This document shows positions 25,204 through 32,536 of a stretch of 32,536 nucleotides of DNA, one piece after another (the first letter of the stretch is position 1; each line of letters begins with the position of its first letter). The DNA comes from Oscillospiraceae bacterium. GTDB lineage: Bacteria; Bacillota; Clostridia; Oscillospirales; Ruminococcaceae. The DNA is taken from NCBI GenBank assembly GCA_009778115.1, contig WRKL01000012.1:1-32536 (forward strand), read 5' to 3'. The position numbers and the translations under genes are program-made. The notes under the pieces were generated by a model. It made no database searches, was not told the DNA's origin, and saw nothing but the letters and a program-made list of their open reading frames with translations.

Positions 25204-27708
25204 TTAAAGCCCCAACTCTTCCGCCGATTCCTGGGTTATTTTATACTTCATCACTTTACCGGCAGCATTCATGGGAAATTCGGTTACAAAACGCACATAG
25301 CGGGGAACTTTTTGTTTTGCCATGTTTTCACGCACGAAGTCCTTAATTTCGTCCCCGGACAGCGTTTCTCCTTCCTTGGGTATGATGCAAGCGGTTATTT
25401 CCTCCCCGTACTGTTTGTCGGGGACACCCACAACCTGAACATCCCGCACTTTCGGATGTGTATAAAGAAAATCTTCAATCTCCTTGGGGTATATGTTTTC
25501 GCCGCCCCGGATGATCATATCACGGATCCTGCCGGTTATCTGGAAGTTGCCGTCGGGCATCATCCGCGCAAGATCCCCGGTATGCAGCCAGCCTTCTTCG
25601 TCGATAGCGTTGGCGGTGGCTTCGGGCATTTTATAATAACCTTTCATGATATTATAACCCCTGGCGACAAATTCGCCGTCGGTATCAGGTGCAAGTTCTT
25701 CGTTTGTTTGGGGGTCAACGATTTTGCATTCTATCCCCGGAAGGGATCTTCCTACCGTGTTTACCTTTATTTCCATCGGGTCGTCCGCACTGCTCATTGT
25801 GCAGCCCGGCGAACTTTCAGTCTGTCCGAAAACTATGGTTATTTCGGACATATTCATTTTGTCTATAACATCGCGCATGACCGGGACGGGGCAGGGACTT
25901 CCCGCCATTATTCCGGTTCTTGCGTGTGAAAAATCCGTTTTAGTGAAATCTTCATGCTCTAACATCGCAATAAACATTGTGGGTACGCCGTGTATGGCGG
26001 TTATTTTTTCGCGCCGCACACACTCCAGGGACAGTCTGGGTGAAAAGTACGGGATCGGGCACATCGTAGTACCGTGGGTTATTGCGGCAGTCATACCCAG
26101 CACCATCCCGAAACAATGAAACATCGGCACATGAATGAGCAGTCTGTCCGCGGTGGAGAAATCCATTCTATCTCCTATGTTTTTTCCGTTATTTACGACA
26201 TTATAATGGGTAAGCATAACACCCTTGGGGAATCCCGTAGTACCCGATGTGTACTGCATATTACAAACATCATGCCGGTTTATCGTAGACATCCGCTGAT
26301 ATACTCTTTCTACCGGAGTTTTATCAGCGAAAGACACAGCCTGTTCCCAGGTAAGGCATCCGGGCTGTTCTGATTCGACCGTTATTATATTCCGGAGAAA
26401 CGGAAGACGTTTGGAATACAAAGGTTTTCCCGGGATGTGATTTTCCAATTCGGGGCAAAGCTTTTTGATGATACCGGCATAATCCGAATCCTTGAACCCG
26501 TCCACCATAACCAGGGTATGGCTGTCCGACTGCCGGAGCAAATATTCCGCTTCATGTATTTTATACGCGGTATTTACCGTGACCAATATTGCCCCGATCC
26601 TTACAGCCGCCCAGAATGTAATAAACCACTGCGGAACATTGGTAGCCCAGATCGCCACTTTATCGCCGCGCTTCACGCCCATTGATATTAACGCCCGGGC
26701 GAAATTGTCCACATCATCGCGGAATTCGTTATATGTGCGCTCGTAATCCAGAGTGGTATATTTAAAAGCGCATTGTTCCGGAAATTCTTCGGCGACTTTA
26801 TCCAGAAGCTGCGGAAATGTCAGATCTATCAGCGTTTCTTTTTCCCATATGTATTTCCCGGTTTTTGTTTTATTATCAAACAGTTCGCTGTGTGCCGCTG
26901 CGGTTTTAACATAGCGGTTCATATAGTTGACAAAGTGAGGGAATACAATATCCGCATCCTCCAGATCCGATGCCCAGCGCTTCACCCACTCCAGCGAAAT
27001 ATAACCCTCATAATTTATGGATGCGAGTGCACGCATCATTTCGTCCACCGGAAGATCGCCCTCTCCCATAAAACGATACTCGATATTACCGTCCACCTCA
27101 ACAGAATCCTTTAGGTGTATGTATTTAATATATGCGCCCAGGTTCTGGATGGATGTTTCGGGGGATTCGCCTGCCACGCGGAACGTATGGTGCATATCCC
27201 ACAACACCGCAATATAGTCGCTGGCGGTTCGTTCGAGAAGTTTGCGCAACCGTCCGGTGTCCGAATATACCCCGTTGGTTTCGATAAGCAGGATCACGCC
27301 GTTTTCCTGAGCCGACGGGGCAAGCTCCCTGAGCTGTTCCAGTACGGTTTCGTCATCTACTTCACCGTCCGGAAAAACGTCTAAATCAGCTAGAACACGG
27401 AGATATTTTGTCTTGAAACGTTTTGCCAGTGAAATATATTTGATAAGCTTTTCCTTGTTTTCATTTTTGCATCCGTCAAATTTCAAACAGCAATCCGTCG
27501 AAAAACACGGAATAGTCATGCGGAGCCGGTTAAGCTTTTCGATGGTATTGTCGATTTCATCCGGGGCGAACGGCTGTCCTCGCAGCACGAACAAGTCGTC
27601 GTTCACGCCGCGGACTTCGACTCCGTCAAAGCCGGTGTCTTTCGCCATTGAAATTATTTCCGGCCAGCTGAGATCCGGGCAGGCGAGTGTAGAGAATGCT
27701 AATTTCAT
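25204..27708 (-). CDS. Sugar isomerase-like TIM barrel fused to acyl-CoA synthetase
   Basis: A single 834-aa frame. Residues 1-270 are an AP-endonuclease-2/xylose-isomerase-type barrel. Expected metal ligands are present: Glu in LLIETNG, Asp/His in VLWDMHH, His in YIHLKD and Glu in ISLEW. Residues about 295-834 are a complete adenylate-forming enzyme: QYTSGTTGFPKGVMLTH, VFGQTESSPG, HTGDLARMMPDGNFQITGRI, RDMIIRGGENIYPKEIE and NAAGKVMKYK with the catalytic Lys. The synthetase half is like short/medium-chain acid:CoA ligases. Together they may isomerise a polyol- or sugar-derived acid and activate it, but this is inference. I chose the ATG at 27708 (AAAGGA ten bases upstream) over a TTG at 27738. 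Confidence 0.87.
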   Translation of the reverse strand: MKLAFSTLACPDLSWPEIISMAKDTGFDGVEVRGVNDDLFVLRGQPFAPDEIDNTIEKLNRLRMTIPCFSTDCCLKFDGCKNENKEKLIKYISLAKRFKTKYLRVLADLDVFPDGEVDDETVLEQLRELAPSAQENGVILLIETNGVYSDTGRLRKLLERTASDYIAVLWDMHHTFRVAGESPETSIQNLGAYIKYIHLKDSVEVDGNIEYRFMGEGDLPVDEMMRALASINYEGYISLEWVKRWASDLEDADIVFPHFVNYMNRYVKTAAAHSELFDNKTKTGKYIWEKETLIDLTFPQLLDKVAEEFPEQCAFKYTTLDYERTYNEFRDDVDNFARALISMGVKRGDKVAIWATNVPQWFITFWAAVRIGAILVTVNTAYKIHEAEYLLRQSDSHTLVMVDGFKDSDYAGIIKKLCPELENHIPGKPLYSKRLPFLRNIITVESEQPGCLTWEQAVSFADKTPVERVYQRMSTINRHDVCNMQYTSGTTGFPKGVMLTHYNVVNNGKNIGDRMDFSTADRLLIHVPMFHCFGMVLGMTAAITHGTTMCPIPYFSPRLSLECVRREKITAIHGVPTMFIAMLEHEDFTKTDFSHARTGIMAGSPCPVPVMRDVIDKMNMSEITIVFGQTESSPGCTMSSADDPMEIKVNTVGRSLPGIECKIVDPQTNEELAPDTDGEFVARGYNIMKGYYKMPEATANAIDEEGWLHTGDLARMMPDGNFQITGRIRDMIIRGGENIYPKEIEDFLYTHPKVRDVQVVGVPDKQYGEEITACIIPKEGETLSGDEIKDFVRENMAKQKVPRYVRFVTEFPMNAAGKVMKYKITQESAEELGL

Positions 27709-27747
27709 ACAATATTGTTCCTTTCTAAAAATAAACAAATTAATAAC

Positions 27748-28103
27748 GGGTGAGGTTATTATAACATGATTATACCAATATCCCTAACCGCTAAATCATG
27801 TTTCAATGTTCTCGGGACCTGTTCTAAATCTCTGATTTAGGTAACGGGTGAGGTTATTATAACATAAATAAGACAAAGCGTATGCGTTTTATTTTTGTTT
27901 CAATGTTCTCAAGTTCGTTACACGAACGTTCCCGTTCGGGATTTTGATAAAATTCCGGCTAGGGGTGAGGTTATTATAACATGATTATATCAATATCCCT
28001 AACCGCTAAATCATGTTTCAATGTTCTCGGGACCCGTTCTAAATCTCTGATTTAGGTAACGGGTGAGGTTATTATAACATTTACAAATTATTTTTGTAAA
28101 GTC
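27748..28103. repeat. Array of conserved boxes alternating with variable hairpins
   Basis: Box 1, GGGTGAGGTTATTATAACAT, is exact at 27748-27767, 27846-27865, 27963-27982 and 28061-28080. Box 2, GTTTCAATGTTCTC, is exact at 27800-27813, 27897-27910 and 28015-28028. The boxes alternate. The gaps are 32, 32, 31, 52, 32 and 32 nt, and each gap holds inverted repeats. Units one and three are nearly identical (two substitutions seen); unit two has unrelated gap sequence that still forms hairpins. The last box 1 is followed by a TTTACAAA/TTTTGTAAA hairpin. There is no credible gene here or in 28104-28216, and no cas gene in the window. Confidence 0.9.
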
Positions 28104-28216
28104 AAATCCGTAATGTTTTATCCTTTTTTTCGGATTTTTCGGAATCCCTATTTTCCCGTTGTTATAAAATGCGATAAAGGTACCGCCGCCAAACAAAACA
28201 TCTTCGAGCTGAGCCG

Positions 28217-29980
28217 TCAGCAAAACTGCGCACTATAAAGTCCCGCATATATCCCTTCGCGTTCTATCAGTTCGTTATGTTTTCCCTGTTCCGCTATCTG
28301 TCCGTCTTTTACGACCAGGATCGTGTCGGCGTTCCGGATAGTGGAAAGTCTGTGAGCGATGACAAAACAGGTCTTATTCCGCATCAATTTACGCATCGCC
28401 TGCTGTATAAAACGTTCGGTATGGGTGTCCACATTGGAAGTCGCTTCATCCAAAATCAACATCCTGGTATCCGCCAGCATTGCCCGGGCAATTGTGAGAA
28501 GCTGCTTTTGACCCTTGGATATATTTGAGCCCTCTTCGCTTAGAATTGTGGAATATCCCTCGGGTAAGGAAGAAATGTAAGGGTGTATTCCGGCCGCTTT
28601 CGCCGCCTCGGTAACTTCTTCGAGTGATGCGCCAGGTTTGCCGTATGCGATATTATCATAAACCGAACCTTCAAACAACCACGTTTCCTGCAGCACCATA
28701 GCAAAAGAGCGGCGCAAACTGCTGCGCGTGACCTTGCGAATATCATGTCCGTCTACGGTAATGATCCCGCTCTGAGGATCATAAAAACGCATAAGTAAAT
28801 TAACCAGCGTAGTCTTGCCCGCACCGGTAGGTCCCACTATAGCGACCAGACTTCCGGCAGAAACATAAAGATTAAGATCGTTGATAACGGTTTTGCCGTC
28901 GCCGTATCCGAAACAAATGTTTTTCATTTCAACAACACCCTTGACGTCTTCAAGAGCGTGCGCATCCGGTTCGTCTTCAGATTCGACAGGTTCATCAATA
29001 AGCCGGAATACACGTTCAGCGGCAGCCATAGAAGATTGCAATTCGCTAAGAATATTCGCCATTTCATTGATAGGCCCCGAAAATTTCCGCGAATAAAGCA
29101 CAAATGCGGACAAATCACCCAGCATTATCTGTCCGAATAAAAACAAAGCGGCTCCGACAGCACTGACCAGCGTTAAGGCGAGGTTATTTACAAAATTTAC
29201 GCAAGGCCCGACCATGCTTCCATGATAGTCTGCGTTGAAGTACGCATCCACCGCTTCGGTATTCTTACGGTCAAACCGCCGTGTTATAACTTTTTCGCGA
29301 TGATATACTTTTATGGTTTTCAAACCGGTGATAACTTCCTCAACAAAACCGTTCATTTCACCGAGCTTGCCTGAACGCTTCCGAAAATAAGGACGCACCT
29401 TGCGAGTCAAATATCTCGTGATAATTACAGATACCGGAATAGTGACGATGAATGCCAGTACCAGCGGCGGCGATATTACCATCATCATAACAAAAGAAAC
29501 GATAACGGTAATAAAACTTGCGCATATTTGAACAAGGTGATTTGACAGTGATGCATTTACGGTGTCAATATCATAAGACATACGGCTGACAATATCCCCG
29601 GCTTGCTTTACATCAAAGGCTCCTACCGGAAAACCGGAAAGCCTGTCGAACATATCCCGGCGCATCCGATAGACGATTTTTTGACTTATGTTGATCATTA
29701 CAACAGACAGAATGTAGGTCAGACCCGATGAAGCGATGTAAAACAATATTATCCAAACGCAGTATATGAACACGCTCTTAAAATCCACTTCGCCTGCGGT
29801 TGTGCCGATAGCATCAATAGCTCTTCCGGACAAATACGGGCCGACTAATGCAAACAAATTTCCGGCGACCGTCAATACCGCGGCAAAAAACAGACCCCAT
29901 TTGTGGCGAATCAAATATTTTGATAAACGCAACAGAGTTTTTTTACGGTCTTTAGGTTTGGTGTATCTTTCTTCCGGCAT
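28217..29980 (-). CDS. Heterodimeric ABC exporter, subunit with canonical catalytic residues
   Basis: A 587-aa half-exporter: transmembrane domain about 25-320, nucleotide-binding domain about 350-587. Walker A is GPTGAGKTT, Walker B MLILDEATS (Glu512), and the switch His543 is present. The signature is ISKGQ (487-491) in place of LSGGQ. That altered signature faces the degenerate Walker site of its partner (29999-31702), as in LmrCD/BmrCD/TM287-288-type heterodimers. The start lies 18 bp after the partner's stop, with AAGGAG 14 bases upstream, and the two are cotranscribed. The likely role is drug, lipid or peptide export; the substrate is not readable. Confidence 0.92.
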   Translation of the reverse strand: MPEERYTKPKDRKKTLLRLSKYLIRHKWGLFFAAVLTVAGNLFALVGPYLSGRAIDAIGTTAGEVDFKSVFIYCVWIILFYIASSGLTYILSVVMINISQKIVYRMRRDMFDRLSGFPVGAFDVKQAGDIVSRMSYDIDTVNASLSNHLVQICASFITVIVSFVMMMVISPPLVLAFIVTIPVSVIITRYLTRKVRPYFRKRSGKLGEMNGFVEEVITGLKTIKVYHREKVITRRFDRKNTEAVDAYFNADYHGSMVGPCVNFVNNLALTLVSAVGAALFLFGQIMLGDLSAFVLYSRKFSGPINEMANILSELQSSMAAAERVFRLIDEPVESEDEPDAHALEDVKGVVEMKNICFGYGDGKTVINDLNLYVSAGSLVAIVGPTGAGKTTLVNLLMRFYDPQSGIITVDGHDIRKVTRSSLRRSFAMVLQETWLFEGSVYDNIAYGKPGASLEEVTEAAKAAGIHPYISSLPEGYSTILSEEGSNISKGQKQLLTIARAMLADTRMLILDEATSNVDTHTERFIQQAMRKLMRNKTCFVIAHRLSTIRNADTILVVKDGQIAEQGKHNELIEREGIYAGLYSAQFC

Positions 29981-29998
29981 AACAGATAAATATACTCC

Positions 29999-31702
29999 TT
30001 AATTATTAATTCCCAATTCATACAGACTGGCGTACATTTCACAGGATTTCAATAAATTTTCATGATTACCGTATCCTATCTGTTTTCCGTCCTTGAGTAC
30101 GAGGATATGATCGGCATGAAGTATAGAGCTGATGCGTTGAGCAATTACGATAGAGGTAGTATTGGCGAAATGATGATTGATTGCGCCGCGCAGCAAAGAA
30201 TCCGTTTTGTAGTCCAGTGCGCTCGATGAGTCGTCCAATATTAATATATCCGGTTCAGCGGCCAGTGCGCGTGAGATAAGCACCCGCTGGCGCTGACCGC
30301 CGCTCAGGTTGGATCCGCGTGAGGTCAAATTATGCTCCAAACCCTCTTCCAGCGATTTTATGAAAGGTGAAGCTTGCGCTAATTCCGCTGCGCGTTCTAT
30401 TTGTTCTTCGGGCAGTCTGCGTCCAAAATCAATATTACGCGCAAGAGTGTCGGCAAATATCGCATCGTCCTGAAACACAACACCGAACATAGTATGCAGT
30501 TCTTTTTGTTTAATGGAGTTCACGGGGCGTCCGTCTATTAATATTTCGCCTGAATCCGCATCGTATAACCTCATCAAAAGGTTTATTATCGTACTTTTGC
30601 CGCTCCCCGTAAGTCCGATTATACCCAAGGTTTCTCCTCGTTTCAAACTGAAACTGATTTCTGAAAGATCATCCTGGCATCCCAGGTATGAAAAAGAAAC
30701 GCGGTCAAAAACAACATGATATTCGGTTTCTCTGCGCTCGGCGGGAACAACGGTCATATCGTCCGGCGTATCCAGCACATCAGCTATTCTTCGTCCGGAC
30801 GCTATCGCTTTAGAGAGAATGACAAACATATGCGTAACCATAAGCATAGCATTCAAAATTATTACAAAGTATGAGAGAAAAGCTATGATCCGCCCCGGCT
30901 GTGTCAAGCCTTGATTAACGAGAAAAGCTCCGGCGATAATGACCAGAGTCAGCCCGAGGTTGAGCAGCAGATTCATAAAAGGATTAGTCAAAGCCATGGT
31001 GTAGCCGGCTTTTTTTTCGTGATCCACTACGTTTGAGTTTACATCCTCAAATCTGTTTTTTTCGTATTCGGTTTTCGACAGAGCCTTGATTACCCGCGCA
31101 CCGCTGATGTTTTCGCGCACCGTCCGCACCAAACCGTCAATAGCAGATTGCAAACCGGTATACATGGGGATGCTTTTTTTAGATACATACCACACGACCA
31201 GCGCCACAAACGGAATAGTCGCTGCCATAACAAGAGTAAGTGTTGGTTCAAGGGTCAATGTTATGATAATTCCGCCGACGAGCAGAATAGGCGCACGAAC
31301 CCCCATGCGCTGCATCATGCCTACCATTTGATGTACGTTATATGTGTCAGATGTCAGCCTCGATTGCAAGGACGGAATCGTCTTTTCGTCCACTTGTTTA
31401 CAGGAAAGCGATGCAATTTTAAAAAACAAGTCGTGGCGAAGATTTTCGGTCATATCCCGCGCTACCCGTGCCGCCATTCGGTTCGCGCCAACGTTAAACA
31501 CAAGGGCGAGAGCCGAACAAACAAGCATAGCAACGCCCCAAAAAATGATGCCGCTCAAGCTTTTGGCGGGCACGACATCGTCAATTAAATATGCAAGTAC
31601 CCAGGGTAATGAAAGATCCATAACCGTACCAACACATTTGATAAATAATCCGAATGTCATCTTTGATATGTATGGCTTCAAATAATGCAAAATTTTTTTC
31701 AA
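29999..31702 (-). CDS. Heterodimeric ABC exporter, subunit with degenerate ATP site
   Basis: A 567-aa half-exporter. Walker A is GLTGSGKST and the signature LSGGQ (466-470) is intact. Walker B reads ILILDDSSS, with Asp491 replacing the catalytic Glu, and the switch residue is Gln522 (IAQRIS) rather than His. Its own site is therefore noncatalytic, and it lends a good signature to the partner's active site. I start at the TTG at 31702, which has GAGGA eight bases upstream and gives the usual MKKILHYLKPY N-terminus. The frame also extends 14 codons upstream to a TTG without a ribosome binding site. Confidence 0.9.
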   Translation of the reverse strand: MKKILHYLKPYISKMTFGLFIKCVGTVMDLSLPWVLAYLIDDVVPAKSLSGIIFWGVAMLVCSALALVFNVGANRMAARVARDMTENLRHDLFFKIASLSCKQVDEKTIPSLQSRLTSDTYNVHQMVGMMQRMGVRAPILLVGGIIITLTLEPTLTLVMAATIPFVALVVWYVSKKSIPMYTGLQSAIDGLVRTVRENISGARVIKALSKTEYEKNRFEDVNSNVVDHEKKAGYTMALTNPFMNLLLNLGLTLVIIAGAFLVNQGLTQPGRIIAFLSYFVIILNAMLMVTHMFVILSKAIASGRRIADVLDTPDDMTVVPAERRETEYHVVFDRVSFSYLGCQDDLSEISFSLKRGETLGIIGLTGSGKSTIINLLMRLYDADSGEILIDGRPVNSIKQKELHTMFGVVFQDDAIFADTLARNIDFGRRLPEEQIERAAELAQASPFIKSLEEGLEHNLTSRGSNLSGGQRQRVLISRALAAEPDILILDDSSSALDYKTDSLLRGAINHHFANTTSIVIAQRISSILHADHILVLKDGKQIGYGNHENLLKSCEMYASLYELGINN

Positions 31703-31758
31703 TGCAATATTCCTCGCATAATATTCATTCAATGCAAATTGCAAACAACAGTTTGTTT

Positions 31759-31787
31759 ATTGTACAGGAAATAATATAAAACGTCAA
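31759..31787 (-). promoter_or_regulatory. Promoter for the heterodimeric ABC operon
   Basis: On the minus strand, TTGACG (31787-31782), a 17-bp spacer and TACAAT (31764-31759). Just downstream, near the start site, AAACAA/TTTGTTT (about 31743-31758) forms a dyad that could be an operator or a leader hairpin. Confidence 0.75.
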
Positions 31788-31824
31788 ATGTTTTTAAAAC
31801 GGGGAAATTTCAAAGAATTCAGTG

Positions 31825-31853
31825 TTGACTATATATTCAGATTGTGATAGGAT
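31825..31853 (+). promoter_or_regulatory. Promoter for tRNA-Ser
   Basis: TTGACT (31825-31830), a 17-bp spacer and TAGGAT (31848-31853). The mature tRNA begins about 62 nt after the expected start. It is divergent from the ABC operon promoter. Confidence 0.6.
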
Positions 31854-31921
31854 GTTAAGGGTGTAAAAATACCGGATACGGCACACGATACACCGGGAAT
31901 ATTTGCACAAACAAAATATAC

Positions 31922-32007
31922 GGAGAGTTGTCCGAGAGGTCGAAGGTGCAGCACTCGAAATGCTGTGCGCGCAAGCGCCCAGGGTTCGAATCCCTGACTC
32001 TCCGCCA
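31922..32007 (+). tRNA. tRNA-Ser (anticodon CGA)
   Basis: A class II tRNA of 86 nt with encoded CCA. The acceptor stem is GGAGAGT (31922-31928) with ACTCTCC (31997-32003), discriminator G and CCA at 32005-32007. The anticodon stem CAGCA/TGCTG encloses loop CTCGAAA, with anticodon CGA at 31956-31958 reading UCG. A long variable arm (GCGCGCAAGCGCC region) and the T-loop GGTTCGAATCC are present, all as expected for serine. Confidence 0.96.
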
Positions 32008-32016
32008 ATTTGTGAT

Positions 32017-32082
32017 AAATCCGAACCCTGCCGCTCGCCGATAGTCCCGGTGGGCGACGGGTTCGGATTTGTTCATTTTGTG
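32017..32082 (+). terminator. Strong hairpin after tRNA-Ser
   Basis: AAATCCGAACCC (32017-32028) pairs perfectly with GGGTTCGGATTT (32059-32070). A GCTCGCC/GGGCGA inner stem lengthens the hairpin. GTTCATTTTG follows, a modest T-rich tail. It probably ends the tRNA transcript; its right arm shares GGGTTCG with the tRNA T-arm. Confidence 0.65.
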
Positions 32083-32086
32083 GGGT

Positions 32087-32164
32087 GGTGAAAAAATTTC
32101 GCCTTACAGTTGAAAAAATATCGCCTGACGAGATATGGAAAGTTAGCGTGCTTACGGTTATAAT
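32087..32164 (+). promoter_or_regulatory. Direct repeats and possible promoter before the XRE gene
   Basis: GGTGAAAAAATTTCGCC (32087-32103) and GTTGAAAAAATATCGCC (32109-32125) are near-identical direct repeats with a 22-bp period. TATAAT follows at 32159-32164 with a weak TGGAAA 17 bp upstream. The repeats could be binding sites for the downstream regulator. Confidence 0.35.
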
Positions 32165-32204
32165 AATCTCAAGCGCGCTAATAATTTTTTCGGAGGAATA
32201 TTTT

Positions 32205-32536
32205 ATGTTGCACATCGCAGAAAATTTGAAAGCTCTGCGTAAGAAAAAAGACCTTACGCAGGAAGAAGCCGCAGAAATACTTGGCGTTTCCCCACAAAGC
32301 GTGAGCAAATGGGAACGCGGCGACACAATGCCCGACATCACGCTGCTGCCCGCGCTCGCCAATCTCTACAAAGTCAGCGTGGATACGCTTATCGGCATGG
32401 ATAAAATCAACGACCATCAGGCGCGGAGCAATATCTTTATCACTGCGCACAATCATATTCGCAAAGGGGACATTAACACCGCTGCCGAAGTGTTTTCCGA
32501 TGCATTGAAAACATTTCCAAATGATGAGGGTATTAT
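32205..32536 (+). CDS. XRE family helix-turn-helix regulator (3' end outside window)
   Basis: At least 110 codons, open to the window edge. Residues 2-60 are a typical HTH_3 domain (MLHIAENLKALRKKKDLTQE, then SPQSVSKWERGDTMPDITLLPALANLYKVS). A helical region follows (HIRKGDINTAAEVFSDALKTFPN), reminiscent of a TPR repeat. CGGAGGA lies six to seven bases before the ATG. This architecture is common among Firmicute regulators with a C-terminal TPR. Codon choice appears richer in G/C than the neighbours. It lies directly downstream of tRNA-Ser, a frequent integration point, but no integrase is visible. Confidence 0.85.
   Translation, partial: MLHIAENLKALRKKKDLTQEEAAEILGVSPQSVSKWERGDTMPDITLLPALANLYKVSVDTLIGMDKINDHQARSNIFITAHNHIRKGDINTAAEVFSDALKTFPNDEGI

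Noticed and set aside
27846-27865. TATAAT within box 1 as the promoter of the isomerase-synthetase gene
   Set aside because: The minus strand of each box 1 reads GTTATAATAAC, but no acceptable -35 hexamer is at 16-18 bp, so I do not call a promoter.
27748-28080. CRISPR array
   Set aside because: There are two different conserved boxes, the gaps are themselves palindromic, two of the three units are near-identical, and no cas genes are present.
28011-28223. Minus-strand 70-aa open frame next to the ABC gene
   Set aside because: It runs into the box-hairpin array, with composition explained by the repeats, and has no recognisable domain.
32088-32204. N-terminal extension of the XRE gene from an in-frame GTG
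   Set aside because: The ATG at 32205 has a good CGGAGGA and gives the normal domain start; the upstream codons overlap the direct repeats and the likely promoter.
31829-32362. Minus-strand open frame of 177 aa across the tRNA
   Set aside because: It is antisense to tRNA-Ser and to the XRE gene. Its ESQGFEPWALARTAFRVLHL stretch is the well-known false translation of an antisense tRNA-Ser.

Overview
The window looks like the chromosome of a Clostridia-class Firmicute. The evidence is the rpsB-tsf-pyrH translation cluster, an IreB-family protein, an AddB-type (not RecB-type) nuclease subunit with iron-sulfur cysteines, a 2-hydroxyacyl-CoA dehydratase activase, strong AGGAGG-like ribosome binding sites, frequent TTG/GTG starts and a tRNA with an encoded CCA end. 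I cannot place it below class. Almost everything is on the minus strand. The exceptions are ireB, its downstream surface protein, the tRNA and the gene cut by the right edge.

Layout. 1-2900: pyrH, a terminator, tsf and rpsB, read right to left from a good promoter with a leader of about 245 nt. 2930-4230: an IS481-like insertion sequence plus a relic of a third end. 4269-5725: ireB with its own promoter, then a membrane-anchored protein with two beta-rich domains. 5696-13466: a short alkylguanine transferase and a likely three-gene unit under one strong promoter. That unit encodes an ABC exporter with a zinc ribbon and a DUF1854-like tail, a BspA-type LRR surface protein whose signal peptide is cut by a stop codon, and a second zinc-ribbon ABC exporter. 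13516-21037: a palindromic repeat, addB, proS, an acyl-CoA synthetase and an XRE-cupin regulator. The last two (with proS) form a compact operon whose promoter carries a perfect palindrome. 21158-27708: a tandem activase containing an 11-unit minisatellite, yebC, and a fusion of a sugar-isomerase-like TIM barrel to an acyl-CoA synthetase. 27748-28103: a striking array of conserved boxes alternating with variable hairpins. 28217-31787: a heterodimeric ABC exporter with one degenerate ATP site. 31825-32536: tRNA-Ser(CGA), a terminator and the start of an XRE regulator.

The most unusual items are four. First, the box-hairpin array at 27748-28080. Second, a repeat family whose ends carry Shine-Dalgarno/anti-Shine-Dalgarno sequence and supply the TAG stop of three unrelated genes (pyrH, ireB, addB). 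Third, the zinc-ribbon/DUF1854 ABC pair flanking an LRR protein. Fourth, DnaA-box-like 9-mers every 15 bp inside the activase gene. All functional statements rest on motif reading; no database search was run.
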